Of a stretch of 64,000 bases of DNA, positions 10,901 through 22,900 are shown piece by piece (position 1 is the first letter of the stretch; each line of letters starts with the position of its first letter). The stretch lies in assembly GCA_964035575.1 (NCBI GenBank), contig OZ037855.1, forward strand, positions 1,302,001 through 1,366,000. The letters are read 5' to 3'. Source of the DNA: Rhynchopus sp. YZ270_cl-10. Lineage: Eukaryota; Euglenozoa; Diplonemea; Diplonemida; Diplonemidae. The translations under genes were made by a program, and so were the position numbers. A model generated the notes under the pieces. The model saw only the letters and a list, made by a program, of their open reading frames with translations. It did no database searches and was not told the origin of the DNA.

Positions 10901-11600
10901 GGTATGCCCCATATGCTACGATAATATTTTTGTTTGGGACTTACCTTAACCGTTGATTATCGACCGAATTCAATCGGATGCCTCATGGGCACTTCACCCC
11001 TGCATCCCCAAACTGAGTTAACAACACATTTTGATCAAACAACCCTCGATCATCACTGCCTGCACAGGACTTGATGAGCTTGGTGGTGCCGCGGCAAGAG
11101 ACGCCTTCGAGGACTTCACCGAGCAGCGTGACATCACCGTCGCCCACGAGTACACCAACAACCGCAAGAAGTTCTACACCATCCGCTTCGGAGACAAGCC
11201 GCTTCAGGCTGACCTCGTTAGTATGCGCCCCTACCATACCCCCCTGTCTTTTTAGGTGACTATACTGTTCATATAACCCCCTTTGCCAAATTGACTTCCT
11301 TAGAATTTTTTAAGGTGACTAAGCACGAGAGGCTTAGGATCATCTTATAAACTTTTCTTTTTTTTTCAAACTCGTTTGGTGATGTGCACAGCGATTTGCG
11401 TTGAAGTTACAAACCTTATTTCTCTTTCTCTTACAGAGCGTGGTCTTGGACTGGTGGCGCTTGACATCCAGGAGAACGCCCAGCTGTCCAAGCCTGTTGG
11501 CATGCTTGTGAAGCTTGAGAACGCAGCGAAGCAGAGCAAGATGGGCATGTGGCGTGACCTGAGAGGTGACCCCCGCTCGTACGACGACGAGGACTACTAG
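7985..11600 (+). CDS. Tudor-SN (SND1/p100): four SN domains, Tudor and a split fifth SN domain
   Basis: Exons are 7985-10345, 10627-10746, 10817-10901, 11068-11220 and 11437-11600, giving about 960 residues (animal SND1 is about 910). Four staphylococcal-nuclease-like repeats fill residues 1 to about 750. Exon 2 encodes the Tudor core (WYRGRVI, HFIDFGN), whose aromatic cage binds methylarginine in this family. The last exons complete the SN5 segment, ending in an acidic YDDEDY tail. The family is a multifunctional RNA-binding protein of RISC, splicing and stress granules. Introns start GTATG; intron 4 holds a family A hairpin about 90 bases before its acceptor. The start ATG lies 48 bases after a pyrimidine-rich AG. 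Long antisense open frames over this gene come from its codon bias. Confidence 0.95.
11313..11347 (+). repeat. Family A hairpin repeat inside SND1 intron 4
   Basis: AGGTGA, then the perfect stem CTAAGC/GCTTAG with loop ACGAGAG, then GATCATCTTA and a long pyrimidine tract. It lies sense within the intron, about 90 bases before the 3' splice site at 11436. Confidence 0.7.
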
Positions 11601-12495
11601 ACGTCGGGTAGGGTCTGAAGTGTGCTGTTTTGCGAGAGCTTGTTTCCATATTATTGTTTTCGCCCGTGTGTGTTTCTTTTTACTTTGGAAGACATTGTTT
11701 CCTCGTAGAGCAGGGGAGGAAGGAGGGAAAAAAGATACCTCTTTTGCGGGCTTTTTCTTTTAAAAAAATTGGTTTTAATTGCTTTTATTTTGGTTTTCCT
11801 GCGCCTATCCCACCCACAAGACGAAACATTTCTTTGATTTTTTTTTTTCTTTGCTTTTTCCCCCCTTTTCAATTCGGATCGATCGATTTTTATTTCTCAA
11901 TTATTTTCTTCAGGGACAAACTGTCCTTCGAGGGAAAGGAGCTGTGGGGTTGTGTTATGTTCGCTTTTATAAAGTGGGCTGCGTTGAGCAAAAAAACAAA
12001 AAAAGCAAGAAAATGTGTTGTCGCCTGGAAGCACTTTGTTCTTTGTTTCTATTTTTATTTTCTAGGGGATATTGTATTCCATATCCTCGTATTTTTTTTT
12101 TTCTCTTTTTCGAGTTGCTTTTTTTTTTGTTTGAGTTGTCTTTTTTTGAAACGAAAGACGGAAACGTTTTCTGAAGAAACACACATTTCTTTTTTGTGCC
12201 AAAAAAAAAAAGTGGGTGTTTTTCCGCGATAATCTCCGTTATTTCTTCTTTTTTTTTTTTCCTTCAAAAAAAATTGCACGTTTTTCTACGCTTCTCTCAC
12301 GAAAACTGGGCATTTTTCTACAAGGAAGGAAAAAAAAGTTGGAAATAGCAGAGTGGAAAAATTCCCACAAAAAAAAAGTAGGTGTTTAATGAAACAACAA
12401 AGAGGGGGATGATTGGCAGAACCGGGGAAAAATAAGAAAAACTGCCCGCAGCAAAAAAAACAAAAAACGTTTGAAAAAAAAATCATAGTGTGAGA

Positions 12496-12573
12496 ACGAT
12501 CGTGACGGTTTTTTTCAAGATCTTGAACTTTTTTTCAAGATCTTGACATTTTTTTTTTTTTTTTTCACGATCG
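12496..12573. repeat. Palindrome array with T-runs (ACGATCGT / CAAGATCTTG)
   Basis: ACGATCGT-type and CAAGATCTTG palindromes are separated by runs of T. The composition matches the larger array at 15826-16024. Confidence 0.6.
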
Positions 12574-13639
12574 TTTTTTTTTTTTCCCCTAGTAGTACAA
12601 GGGGCATGGGCGTGAAATGGGTGGCAAGGGAGAGTTTCTGGGTTCTACTTGGAATTTTTGACCGACTCTTTTCCTTGAAACGATTTTGTGGCGAATCTTT
12701 CAAATAAAGCAAAAATCGAGAACATTCTCACACCAGAATCCCCCCCAACGGATGTCGCCAGCGAGGCACTAAAACCAGAAAACCGTTTTTACCCATGGCA
12801 AGTGCCACTATAGTGGCGCACGAATGCCACACGTTGGTAGGGGTAATGGGGTTCTACTCATTTTCGTAAAAACATTTTTTTTCTGTGTGACAATAATAAG
12901 GCAAGAATCGACAACTTTCGTGAAAATGTCATATCGTTGGATGCTGGAGGGAGGTGGGTCAACCCTAGGAAAAGGACTTTTTTTGGCGCTCACCCCCAAA
13001 ATCACCCCCTGCCTCGTGACTTCGCCCTGCAAACAGAATTCTACTCAAAATCGTAAAATAAATTATATTTCGTAAGAATTGATGTCGATCTTTTAGATAA
13101 AGCCAAAATCGAGCAGTTTTGATGATTAGGTTAGTGCAGCCGTAACAAGGAGAACACAGGGTAAAATCCCTTGGTTTTCCCTTGCTGTACTGTATGTGTT
13201 AAAAAGTGTATATTGGTGTACGGGAGAGACGCGCGTTTAAAGTTGCAACATTTTTAGGCTGATTGACGTGGGCCTGGCATGCCCCATTTTTCACTTTTTA
13301 CCACCGATTTAATTCGATCACCATCGAACACTGGGAAAATTTCTTGGTCAGTTTGGGGTATAACACGTGTATGACCTAATTTTAAGTGGTCAGAAGTGGA
13401 GTCTGACCCCCGTGCCCATCATTTTTGAGCATGTTTTTTGGTTTTCCTTAGCACAACGTAGGAGAAGGCGAACTGTTTACAAGGAGGGACAGGGTCGAGC
13501 GTGAGTGGGTCACTGCAGTGGCTCACGATACACTGAACGGGTTTGCGGCTGGGAGGGAAACGTTTCCACTGTTACAGGCAAGTCACAAGGGGGTGGTGAC
13601 TTGTGTGGGAGAAATGGGTACGGACAAGACTGTATGCGT

Positions 13640-13930
13640 TTAGTCCCAAGAGCCTTCACTGATGTCAGAGTCGTGATGCTCAGCATCATCATCAACCTTG
13701 GGGTCCTCAGCTGTCGCGTCGCAGTCAATATAGCTCCCGCACGCTCCTTCTCCTCCTGCACCAGCTTCTCCTCATCCCACCAACCATTCTCTTGTGGCGG
13801 CTTGCTCTCGCGCAAACTGCGTGCTACGACCACAAGCTTGTGCAGCTTTGGTGCAACTAGCCAGTTGCGCCTCTTCTCGCTCATCCACCCATCGTACTGA
13901 AGATGCGCTCAGCATGTTGAGGCACAAATG
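13640..13930 (-). pseudogene. hAT-family DNA transposase, C-terminal dimerisation region (fossil)
   Basis: On the minus strand the residues AERIFSTMG are followed, in a frame shifted by one base, by MSEKRRNWLVAPKLHKLVVV. This is the pattern of the hAT dimerisation domain (an SER-FS block followed by the RR-L-P block). An acidic tail follows. No upstream RNase H-like catalytic region was recognised, so it is a broken remnant of a DNA transposon. It is one of three antisense coding traces in the window. Confidence 0.6.
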
Positions 13931-14065
13931 GAACTCAGGGGAAGAGCTGTGTGCTGTGGACAGAGAGGCCAGGGTTTGGGGTGCTGTGTGAGCTACAAAC
14001 GCTCCCCTTCCCTCCTTAGAGCTAACAAACATTACCCGTTGTCTTGCAAGAACTTGCCCAATTCT

Positions 14066-14440
14066 GCAAATTGACCCCACCACTGCACGGGCGGCTTCCA
14101 AAAATGCAAATAAGGACCCTTTTCCACAACCTTCCTTCACAGAAGGGTCAATTTTACAAACCCGGATTTTGAGGAAAATTTTAGCCGAAAATGGGCCCAC
14201 GTATAAGTGACCGGGCTCATATTTCTCAAAATTTAAGTGGTCAAAAAATCCAATTTTCGAGATTGACCCCACCACTGCACGGGCGAATCCCAAAAATGTA
14301 AATAAAGACGTTTTTGGCCCAAAATAAATCTGCCAAAATTGTGTCCCGGATTGGATTTTGGACTCCGGACCCCATATTTAGAAATAGCCCTGTGTTCTAA
14401 ACAATGAGCATCACAGCGGTTGACCCTGGTATTTTTGGTA
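14066..14440. repeat. Two diverged tandem copies of a roughly 188-bp unit
   Basis: ATTGACCCCACCACTGCACG starts both units (about 14070 and 14262). Each goes on through a CCAAAAATG block and a CCCGGATT block. A third partial start occurs at about 55425-55437, just outside the inverted-repeat element there. Confidence 0.55.
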
Positions 14441-14650
14441 TTTTTTGAAAATCTCAGCTCAAAAAATACCAAAAAAAAAAAAATACAGGGTTTTGGATTG
14501 AGGCTGGGGTGGAGGAGTGGGGGCTCCGCCCACCTCTCACCTACCCCCCACAGAATTCTATTTTTAGAAGACAATTTTCTTCTATTTTACCGGAAAAGGA
14601 AGATGCACTGCGGCGCGAGCTTTCAACCCACCCTTCCCGCGACATAGTAG

Positions 14651-14699
14651 GCAATTTTAAGCGCAATTTTTAGAAATGTTGCGTACCGTGGCTTCGCCA
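14651..14699. repeat. GTTGCGTACCGTGGCTTCGC repeat, copy 1
   Basis: TTTTAAGCGCAATTTTTAG is followed by AAATGTTGCGTACCGTGG and CTTCGCCA. Further copies are at 54762-54810 and 54864-54896, both inside the 54339-55398 element. That suggests a related element was once here. Confidence 0.6.
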
Positions 14700-15825
14700 C
14701 GAGTTTAACACTGAAAAGATGGGGAATATGCTTGAACGCGCTGTTGCCCTGTTTCTCAGCAACAAGCGTCCCAGATTCAAGAGAAAACGGAGGTGTTCCT
14801 GCTGATGGCGGAGGAGTTGGAAAACGTCGCTCCCCCCGTATTTGTTTCCGGAATTGAGCTTCTGAGGACCTTTTTCGCGCGAAGCGCGAAAAATTTTTTT
14901 TTGCCAAAAAGAAAGAAATTGGGCGTGGAATTCTAAAATTTTTCGGGGAAAACGGCATATTTAGCGATAAGTATGGGGAGCTGCGTAATCCCTGTTGCGT
15001 GACCCCCCCAAATTCTAAAATCTGTGGGACAGCGTGCTCTGACATAGGTTGTACTCATTAAAAAACCGGTAAAAATACAAGTAATGTGTGATGGTCAAAA
15101 GTGCAAAATTCCTTCGCCAATGCATTATTTGGGCATTTGTTATACCTGGAGAATATGGTCAGATCACTCTTCAGACCACCAGCCAACGAAATATACCGTA
15201 ATTGTACAGAGGTTGGACAGTACAAAAGTTGGGCTTTTGGCCAACTTGGCCTGGTGTTGAACGCCGCATCCCCCGCCACAATGGGCATAAATGTCCTCTT
15301 GGTCCGTAAAGGGTTAAAAAGAGTGTCTCACGATACACATACAACCACTCGCGATTGGATAGATATTGTAACAAAGGGAATTCAGAACAAAACAACACCC
15401 TGCCCCATACACACTAAATTGCCATGCTTCAAGAGCATGCCTGCCGGGCCAAAAATTACTGTGGCAAAAAGGCAGCAAGACCACCCACAAAGAGTGTGAA
15501 TTGTATTGGATGGACAGGGGTTTGCACAGTGATGATGTTACTACGACTAGGTTTTTGGCGATATTACATGTGCATGTTACATGCCATGCCGTGACGTGCT
15601 GCTTCATGGTATACGCATGTCATAGAATGTCGCGATTTTTTACGATTCGTATTTCGGGTTTTGCGAATTTTGTTCCAGAAAAGTACACCCCAAAAATGGC
15701 AAAAAAGGTGACATTTTACGTCAAAACACCGCTAAAAGTTACTCTCGGCCGATTTCAGGGGGGTTGTGGGCACCTGTGGGGGCTCCCTCCCTGGTGTGGG
15801 CCAGCGATCAACGACATAATATGGG

Positions 15826-16024
15826 AAAAAAAAAACGATCGTTTTTTTTTTTCCTTCACGATCGTGAAGAAAAAGGTGCTTTTTTTTCACGATCGTGAAG
15901 AAAAAAAAAAAAAAAAAACGATCGTTTTTTTTTCTTCACGATCGTGAAAAAAAAAAAAAAAAAAAAAGACCGATCACTTTTTCCCAGATTCGTAAAAAAA
16001 AAAAAAAAAAAAAAACGATCGTTT
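15826..16024. repeat. CGATCG palindrome array with A/T homopolymers
   Basis: Several ACGATCGT or TCACGATCGTGA palindromes are joined by A- and T-runs of 9 to 21. The whole 200 bp can fold back on itself repeatedly. There is no coding content. Assembly of such sequence is error-prone, so copy number may be unreliable. Confidence 0.7.
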
Positions 16025-16288
16025 TCACCCTATGAAAAATATTACGGAAGATTCTAAAAAAAAAATGCACAACAAACCCCATTTTTTTGTTAGACTCCCC
16101 ACTCAAAAAGATTCCCTACCCCCTCCTTAGAAAAACCGCGCAAAGCAAACATATCAAAAACTTCATAAAAACCCATACCCCCGCCTTAGAAAAACCACAA
16201 AGTGTAGACTTTGTTATCCATCACTCCTTTCTTCGTCTTTCTCTTTTTCTCCTTCTTCTTCTCCCTCTATGCGGGAACTCTAAACAAT

Positions 16289-17294
16289 ATGGACCTCACC
16301 TTCAGTGCTGATGTGGTGCCATTGCATTCTTCATCTGCGTCATCTTCTGTAGAAACGGTTGTGAACCAGCCTGCGTATTTGGGTGATCCATCGGCAGTTC
16401 TTTGTGCACAACCGTATCGTGCAGCCTCAAGGAATAAGGTGCAGGGGCGTAGGAGGTATAGTGAGCAAGCTGCCTCATCAGCCTCGTCGTACAGTGCAGG
16501 GGAAGCGCGGTTTGCAACAGACAATCTGATGGGGATTCTTGCCACCCCTAGTGGGGGTCTCTTCGCTGTGGCGTTCCCAGATGCGCGCAAGCCGAAGCCA
16601 CCCAAAAGACAGTCCGATGTCGCAACGTCGTCGTACAGAAAAAGCTACTTTCCGCGTAACGGTGTGCACGCAAAGTCCTTGGTGCCGTACCACCCGCATG
16701 CCCCACGGAACCAACTCCCCGCAAAGCCGAGGCGGGCGAAGTCGGCACATCCAAGGGAGTCTCCGATGCCAGGGTCAGGGTTTCATGCAGCCAATCCTTA
16801 TTCATCAGTGTCGCGTCTGAGTTATTCGAAGAAAACATTGAATTCGTCTGGTATGTAATAAGAGAGGGAGAGAGATAATATTGGAATAATATTAATGGCT
16901 TTTTGGTGGACAGAGAAAGAGATCTAGGGAAGAATCAGTGTACCTGGTTGGTTGTAGTTGAGTGAAGTCCTGTGAGGTCAAAAAATCAAAAATCAGGGGA
17001 GGGGTGCTGTCTTTTACGTACGAGGGGAGTGAGATCGCAAAAAGTAATAAAATAACCTCGGTTTCAAAGCTCTTTTAAGATTCTGATAGATCCCTAGATC
17101 TCCCTAGACGTAGCAAAGCTACTTCACTAGTGACTTTAAAAGAGAGAGAAAGAAAGAGGTGTTTTTTTATGTTCAAGATTCAGTTTAGTTCAATTTTGAA
17201 GATGACGATTTCGCGTAGGCTGAGTAACATTATACCCCCCTTTTTTGCAGGTCTGATGGCACAGTATTACCGCGGGACGATGATAGACGGGTGA
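16289..17294 (+). CDS. Small basic Ser/Pro-rich protein of unknown function, two exons
   Basis: Exon 1 is 16289-16850 and exon 2 is 17251-17294 (phase 1 intron, GTATGTAATAAG to TTTTTTGCAG), giving 201 residues. Without splicing the frame would stop two codons after the exon boundary, giving a nearly equal 189-residue product. I prefer the spliced form because the donor matches the strong GTATG consensus of this window. The protein is rich in Ser, Arg, Lys and Pro, with many basic clusters (NKVQGRRRYSEQ, KPKPPKRQS, KPRRAKSAHPR) and no membrane segment or recognised domain. It looks largely disordered. The ATG follows a CT-rich tract. Confidence 0.6.
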
Positions 17295-17773
17295 AACAAA
17301 GTGTTTTTGTAGAGCGCAAAAATGGCTGGTTCGAGCATTTATTGAGGGCCCCTCTTCTTCAGCTACAATCCTCTTCTTTGAAATTTACATTTTAAAAAGG
17401 ATTTTTTTATCCCAACCGTCACATATATCATATCTAGAACAACTCTCTTTACGGAGGGTTGTGCCTATCCCGTTTATACCTAGCCTATAAAGGTGAAAGT
17501 ATTGGGCAAAAGCTGAAAGAAACGCGAAACGCAAAAACTAACTGTATTCGGGTGAAGGCTGAAAATTGGACCACATGAAAACCTTTTTCAAAGGCATTTT
17601 ATGCAGATAGTCGGGGCCACTACAAAACGTCGTCTCCCACCCCACACAACCTGCTTTTGAGGGCCTCTTTTGCCTGTCTTCCTTCAGCCGGGATGACCTA
17701 TTGTGATTCCACAGGGTGTGGACCATAGTTCTTTAATACCATCTACAGCAAGATCACCCCCCCTTCCCTCACA
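17295..17773. other. Spacer between the small basic protein and the PPR gene
   Basis: No gene is visible. AG acceptors after pyrimidine-rich sequence near 17689 and 17714 could serve the downstream gene. Confidence 0.4.
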
Positions 17774-19714
17774 ATGAACATAATACGATCTAGCTGCACA
17801 GCACCCATCGCATGCAGATCCCCCAGGCTCACCCGCCAGGGCAGAACCAAAGCGAGCTTTAAGATCGACCCCCGCTTCAAACGCGGCAACGGCTATCTCC
17901 GGTACGCCTTCAAGACGAAGCACCAGATCGACAAGGAGGAGCGTGAGAAGATGGCGGCAGAGTGGAACGAATGGGACCTGGAGACCATTGTACGATACAA
18001 ATCACAGAAGGAGTGGAACGCTGTTGCGAAGCCTGAATCTGTTAAGGCAAAAGCTGAATTAAAAATGAAACTCCGAAAGTATGCCACTCAGGGATACCGT
18101 GGAAACATGCCACGCCCGAGAGAAATGGCACTTCTCCTTGAAGTACAGAACATGCCTGGCGAGGTGCGGTACGAAGACTACATTCGTGACGGAGACCTCA
18201 ACTCCCTGGATATGCGTCTGCTTCTTACCTACGTCGACTTCGACACGATACCACCTCCAGAACAGCTTCTCCACGCGCTCCTCGACAACAACCACGTCTT
18301 CGACGACTACTCCAGTGGATACTTCTTCAACTACTGTGCACTGCATCTGAAGCGATTAGTGGACAACAAAACCGACGGCATCCGTGAACTCTCCGAACGC
18401 ATCACCCGCCTCTTCAAATCAATGAAGCTCCTCGAAGGCGGCCACCGCTGCACCTTTGGGTCATTTTCTTATTCACAACTCATCAAATGCGCAGCATTAA
18501 CTAAAGACCTCCCAGCCGCGCTAGCGCTGAAGGAAGAGTTGGTTGAATACGACGCCACGCTGCTCAACGCTTCTGTGTACGAAGGCATCTTCCAAGCCTG
18601 CGTCGAAGCTAACAAACCCCATCTCGGCGAGCTCGAATTCACCGAAATGACAGAAAAGTTTGGCCTCGCGCCGACAGAGGAATGCTTTGTACAGCTCCTC
18701 CGTGGATGCGCTTTGACTCGAAACCTTGCGAGGGGAGAGGAAATATGGAAGCTTGCATCCGACACACTGACAACCAACATCACCGATATCCGTCTCTTCA
18801 ACGCTAAAATGCACCTCGCTGTCACCTGCGGGGAGAAGCAAAAGGCGTTCTACCATTACCACGAATTTCTTGAGTACACCGACCTCAAGCCGACCGTCGA
18901 GACCTGCAATACACTGCTTCTTGCCTGCGAATCTGCTCAGCAGATTGAGGACGTTCTCTTCGTGCTAAAGGAGAAGGTGACGGAGTGCAATGACGCTACC
19001 TTTAAGAATTTGTTCTTCATTGCAGCGTCTTTGGCCAATGAGGCGGCAGGGACAACAGAGTTCCGCCCAATCGAAGTTCTGGACCGTGCGTGGGATCTTA
19101 TGCAGTCCCAGAGAGTCCGTCCTGACACGCCGCTTCTTAATCTGTATTTGACTGCCCTTCTGTCGTTGCCGCGTAGCGATGTGGAGTACCATCCCGCTGA
19201 GGTGCTCGGGCGTGGCATTGCGGCGTTTGAATTTTCAGTGCAAAACACATTGTACGACAGTGCCTCGCTGCTAGCAATGCTGCGACTCTGCGCCAAAGCA
19301 GGGCAGCTGCACGTAGCTAAAGGTGTCTTAAAGAAGCTGCTGTTTTCGGGGCTCGAATACACCTCTGAACATGCTGGCGCGCTTATTGCTTGTGTAGGGT
19401 CTTCTGCGGTAGTGAGGCCGTTGACAGAGGCAGAACACTTCATCAAATTGCTTCCGGTAACGGATGCGCAAGTGTATGTGCCCTTTTATTGTCTGTTGAC
19501 GTCGCGGGGAAATGTGTTCGAAGGGGAAGAAGAAGAAGGGACGCAAGAAGCAATGGCGCGTCTGGAAGACCTGTGGAACACTATTGAGGGGAAGTTGGAC
19601 CGGGGCAACGCAGAGATGTACGCAGAAGATGTGGCGGAATTGAATAGATTCAAGGCGGAGTCGACGCAGGCTGTGCTGGCATCGCAGCCGCAAATGAAAT
19701 TGATCGAAAATTGA
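17774..19714 (+). CDS. PPR-like helical-repeat protein, probably mitochondrial
   Basis: A single exon encodes 646 residues. The first 30 residues are basic, poor in acidic residues and rich in Ser and Arg (MNIIRSSCTAPIACRSPRLT), typical of a mitochondrial presequence. From about residue 230 onward come helix pairs of about 35 residues with the PPR feel: YSQLIKCAALTKDLPAAL, ECFVQLLRGCALTRNLARG, ETCNTLLLACESAQQIEDV. PPR proteins bind organellar RNA in processing, editing or translation, and some are mitoribosome subunits. No endonuclease or other catalytic domain is seen. The gene is 480 bp after its upstream neighbour and 267 bp before the next ATG on the same strand, which fits a shared transcript. 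The exact role is unknown. Confidence 0.65.
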   Translation: MNIIRSSCTAPIACRSPRLTRQGRTKASFKIDPRFKRGNGYLRYAFKTKHQIDKEEREKMAAEWNEWDLETIVRYKSQKEWNAVAKPESVKAKAELKMKLRKYATQGYRGNMPRPREMALLLEVQNMPGEVRYEDYIRDGDLNSLDMRLLLTYVDFDTIPPPEQLLHALLDNNHVFDDYSSGYFFNYCALHLKRLVDNKTDGIRELSERITRLFKSMKLLEGGHRCTFGSFSYSQLIKCAALTKDLPAALALKEELVEYDATLLNASVYEGIFQACVEANKPHLGELEFTEMTEKFGLAPTEECFVQLLRGCALTRNLARGEEIWKLASDTLTTNITDIRLFNAKMHLAVTCGEKQKAFYHYHEFLEYTDLKPTVETCNTLLLACESAQQIEDVLFVLKEKVTECNDATFKNLFFIAASLANEAAGTTEFRPIEVLDRAWDLMQSQRVRPDTPLLNLYLTALLSLPRSDVEYHPAEVLGRGIAAFEFSVQNTLYDSASLLAMLRLCAKAGQLHVAKGVLKKLLFSGLEYTSEHAGALIACVGSSAVVRPLTEAEHFIKLLPVTDAQVYVPFYCLLTSRGNVFEGEEEEGTQEAMARLEDLWNTIEGKLDRGNAEMYAEDVAELNRFKAESTQAVLASQPQMKLIEN

Positions 19715-19980
19715 GTAAAAATATTAAAGACGATAAAATAAAGGGTTGTTGCCCGTTTTGTCTGTGTGAACGAACGAAATAAATTGCCCCCTCTCTCTGT
19801 TTGGTTTCAATGCTATTAATTGGTCTCATTTCTGCCACTCTAAGGGACGTGCAGTCTTGCATGCTGTCCTCGCTACCCCCTTTTGCGTCACATTTGAGCA
19901 CAAAAAAATTGTCGAAAAATATACCTCAACATCCACAGCCCCCTCCTCCTCCCCATCCCCCCTTCCCCCCTTCATATGAA

Positions 19981-22900
19981 ATGCGCTCATTCCATAGAGC
20001 GTTCCTGCTGACATCGTATGTTTGCTGTGTTTTGAGTGACGTCTTCCTAACGAGCCCGCAAGGCAGCAACAACAAGCTCAACGAGCAGACGAATGTTGTG
20101 GCGAATCCGCGGCGTCTCTTTAACTCACAGAACTTTGATAAGGGAGGGGCGCTGGTGGGCGACAGCTGCGAACCTTCTTGCCGCACTGGACCACGCGACA
20201 CGGACTACGACAGGGAGATCCAAGGCTCTGGCGAGGGGCATCTACGGTTCTATGCTGACAGCGTGCTGGAGATCCACTACGCAAGCCATAAGGGCTGCAG
20301 TGGCGAGGATGGGGACTGCCAGATCATTCTCCAATATATGTGCGACGAAAGCCTCCGCGATGGGGAGCGCACCGACACAATCCCTGCACGCAGAGATTCC
20401 ATCTACGACTTTGACCACGGCATGCACGAATCCTTCGACTATTTCGAGAAATGCAGCAAACGGAGACGCAACTCCAACCTCTATACGGCGGACGTCAATC
20501 TGACTGGCACGTCCGCGCAGTTTACACGTCAAAATGGGTTTGGCGATGTATATGGATTTGAATGCCAAGAGGAGCGCGACTACTATCCGTACTGGCACCC
20601 AACCCCATGGCGTGACATTGCGGTGCTGACAACGGATGAACAAAAGTGTTCGTATTATCAAACAGAGTCGCAGAATACGCATTCGAAGGGTGAATGCATT
20701 ACCGGGCAGAACCTCTCGCAGCTCGCGTCGCCTCTCCCGAACAACCGTGAGGCCTGCTTCAAGATGGGGTTCCAATGGGTTGAGCGCGCTGCACACGGTA
20801 TCGATGCACCAACCTGCGGGTCTCCGTCGGAAGCGAAGGACGCACACTATGCATGGCGTGTGCCCAGCAGTGTCAAATCAACAGAGCGCTGTGCCCTCCG
20901 CATCCGCTACAACACAACAAGCACCGACACAGAGCACGGCCCCCAAGGCAAAGAGGCATGGACATTGGATATGAAGGACAACCACAATATGTTCCCCTGG
21001 GGGGAGGACCAAGTTGTGCGAGACTTCCTGGGCTTCACCTCAATCAAGATGGATAACGTTAAGCTCATTACTGATGACATCCTCAACGGGAAGGAGCAGA
21101 TCAAGCTGAGCATCAACACGAAACACTTTGGGAGGACCTTTGAAGATAGGTCACACTTCTTCAGCGTTTCCCCTAGGCCAGAGGCATTCTTGCAGGAAGG
21201 TGTGCGCACCGGGGGAGAGGGGTACGTCAACTCTAAACCGACCATCTACAACCTCAACGTGAAAGGGAGGCGTGGAAACGCACAGCAGATCTACCCTCTT
21301 CAGGAGTACAGCTTTGCACCCACCGCTCTGACGCTCGTTCAGGGTGACTATCTTCACATCCAATGGACCGACTCCGACGCAGCACCCGAAGGCAACGAAG
21401 GTCACGGTCTAGGAGGTTCCGGAAAATCAAACCTAGTCTTCCTTCGCAACAGCGATTTGGGCGCGAACGTACCGTCAGGGGTTGAAGACCACGAATTAAA
21501 CCCGCTCTTCACAAAGGAGCGTGACGACGGTGTGTTCGAAGATGATATAGAAAACATAGTGTTTTTCGCGCATCTCTCGCAGGAGCGTTGTGAGTTTGAC
21601 GCGAGCAAGATTGATTTGAAGGACGAAACCGATCTGCGGAACTGCGCAGTGCTGAACCGCGCGCCGTCCTCGATTGATGGGGGCTTGGTGCGAATGGGGT
21701 ATCCGGGAAGGCATGCGTTCTTCTCGACGCGGAATAACGACTTTTCAAATCGACAGCAGAAGGGCGTTGTGGAGGTGTTAACAGAACCCCTCCTTGCACC
21801 CGGGGAAGTTGACGACAGAAAGAAGACCTCCGAGATCCGTTCCGCAGCAGTCATTGTGCCGCTCACCATTCTGACCATTATCGGTGCATCATTCTACACA
21901 CTTGGCACCTTCGCACGCCGCAACCCACACAAAAGCTGGGCACAATACCCCATTGTAAAGCGAGTCCACAACGTACCTGATATGCCAGACATAATGCCGG
22001 CAGGGTCTCTTGTGTTCTACATTACCTCTAACGATATGGCAAAGGTACCGCTCTCGGTGCATCTCAACAACCAAGGCAAGCAACCAAGCGAACACAGTGC
22101 GATCAACCGCACTGTGAGCTTTCATGTGGAGACCACGCCTCTGTCTGCGTCACCTCTGTCGCCACCACAGGAGCCTGGGGAACCTGGAGAACCTGGAGTG
22201 AGCGAAGACGAGGATGTGGAGGAGGTAGACGCTAAGGAGGGCTCGAAGGAGGGGGGGAAGGAGGAGGAGGACCAGGTGTTCAATTCGGTGAAGTTCTGTG
22301 CAGATGTGTCGACAGTGATGGGGCTGCCGTACCGCGAGTCTACCGAGGTGCTTGCGGTGAAGGTGATTGACAACAACATCTTCAAGGTGACCACCTCCTT
22401 TGCCTACAGAGTCGACGCGCCTGCTGCAGCTGCCACACACTGCATCCGCTATGGTGCATCCCTGCTCGACCCATTGGGATGGGAGGTGCGCAGTATCAAG
22501 GACGCCAAGCCCGAAAAGGTCATCGCCGAGTCGCAAAAGCGTGCAAACCGCAACTGGCGTTCCATTCAGTTCGTCGCGCTTACCACAGTGGTCCTCTTCT
22601 GCTGGGGTGTGCTCTCGCACCGCCACCACTACAGCCGGCACAGCAACGTCTGGTTCCCGCTTGCAAAGGGTGGGGGTGTTACATTAAACTTCATGCTCGT
22701 TCTCCTCCCGTTGACCACAATGAAGGTGTGGTTAGGTGCGCTCCGTGATACACCTGCCAATCAGTACATCGATTTGGATTCTAACATTGAACTGCATAAG
22801 CTCATAGCGAAGGTCATCTTTGGGTTGATGGTCGTGCATATATCGGCACATCTGTTGGACGCACAGTGGTTTATGAATAGAAAGTGTGCGAAGCCGTATT

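Larger units (their letters stand above)
11601..16288. other. 4.7-kb repeat-rich spacer
   Basis: No intact gene is visible. From 11600 to 12580 the + strand is strongly T-rich, ending in a palindrome array (12496-12573). A hAT transposase fragment lies antisense at about 13640-13930. Two diverged copies of a roughly 188-bp unit span 14066-14440. A GTTGCGTACCGTGGCTTCGC repeat is at 14651-14699. A second palindrome array is at 15826-16024. A short open frame at 15101-15499 has no recognisable content and I do not call it a gene. Confidence 0.5.

Noticed and set aside
13505-13900. 131-codon + strand frame
   Set aside because: It is antisense to the hAT remnant, and the minus strand carries the recognisable motif.
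15101-15499. 132-codon open frame in the repeat spacer
   Set aside because: Low-complexity-free but unrecognisable, no acceptor or donor signals, and located among repeats. I could not support it as a gene.
19801-19980. N-terminal extension of the NOX fusion
   Set aside because: The extra 60 codons are Pro-rich and would bury the signal peptide. The downstream ATG after the pyrimidine tract is a better start.
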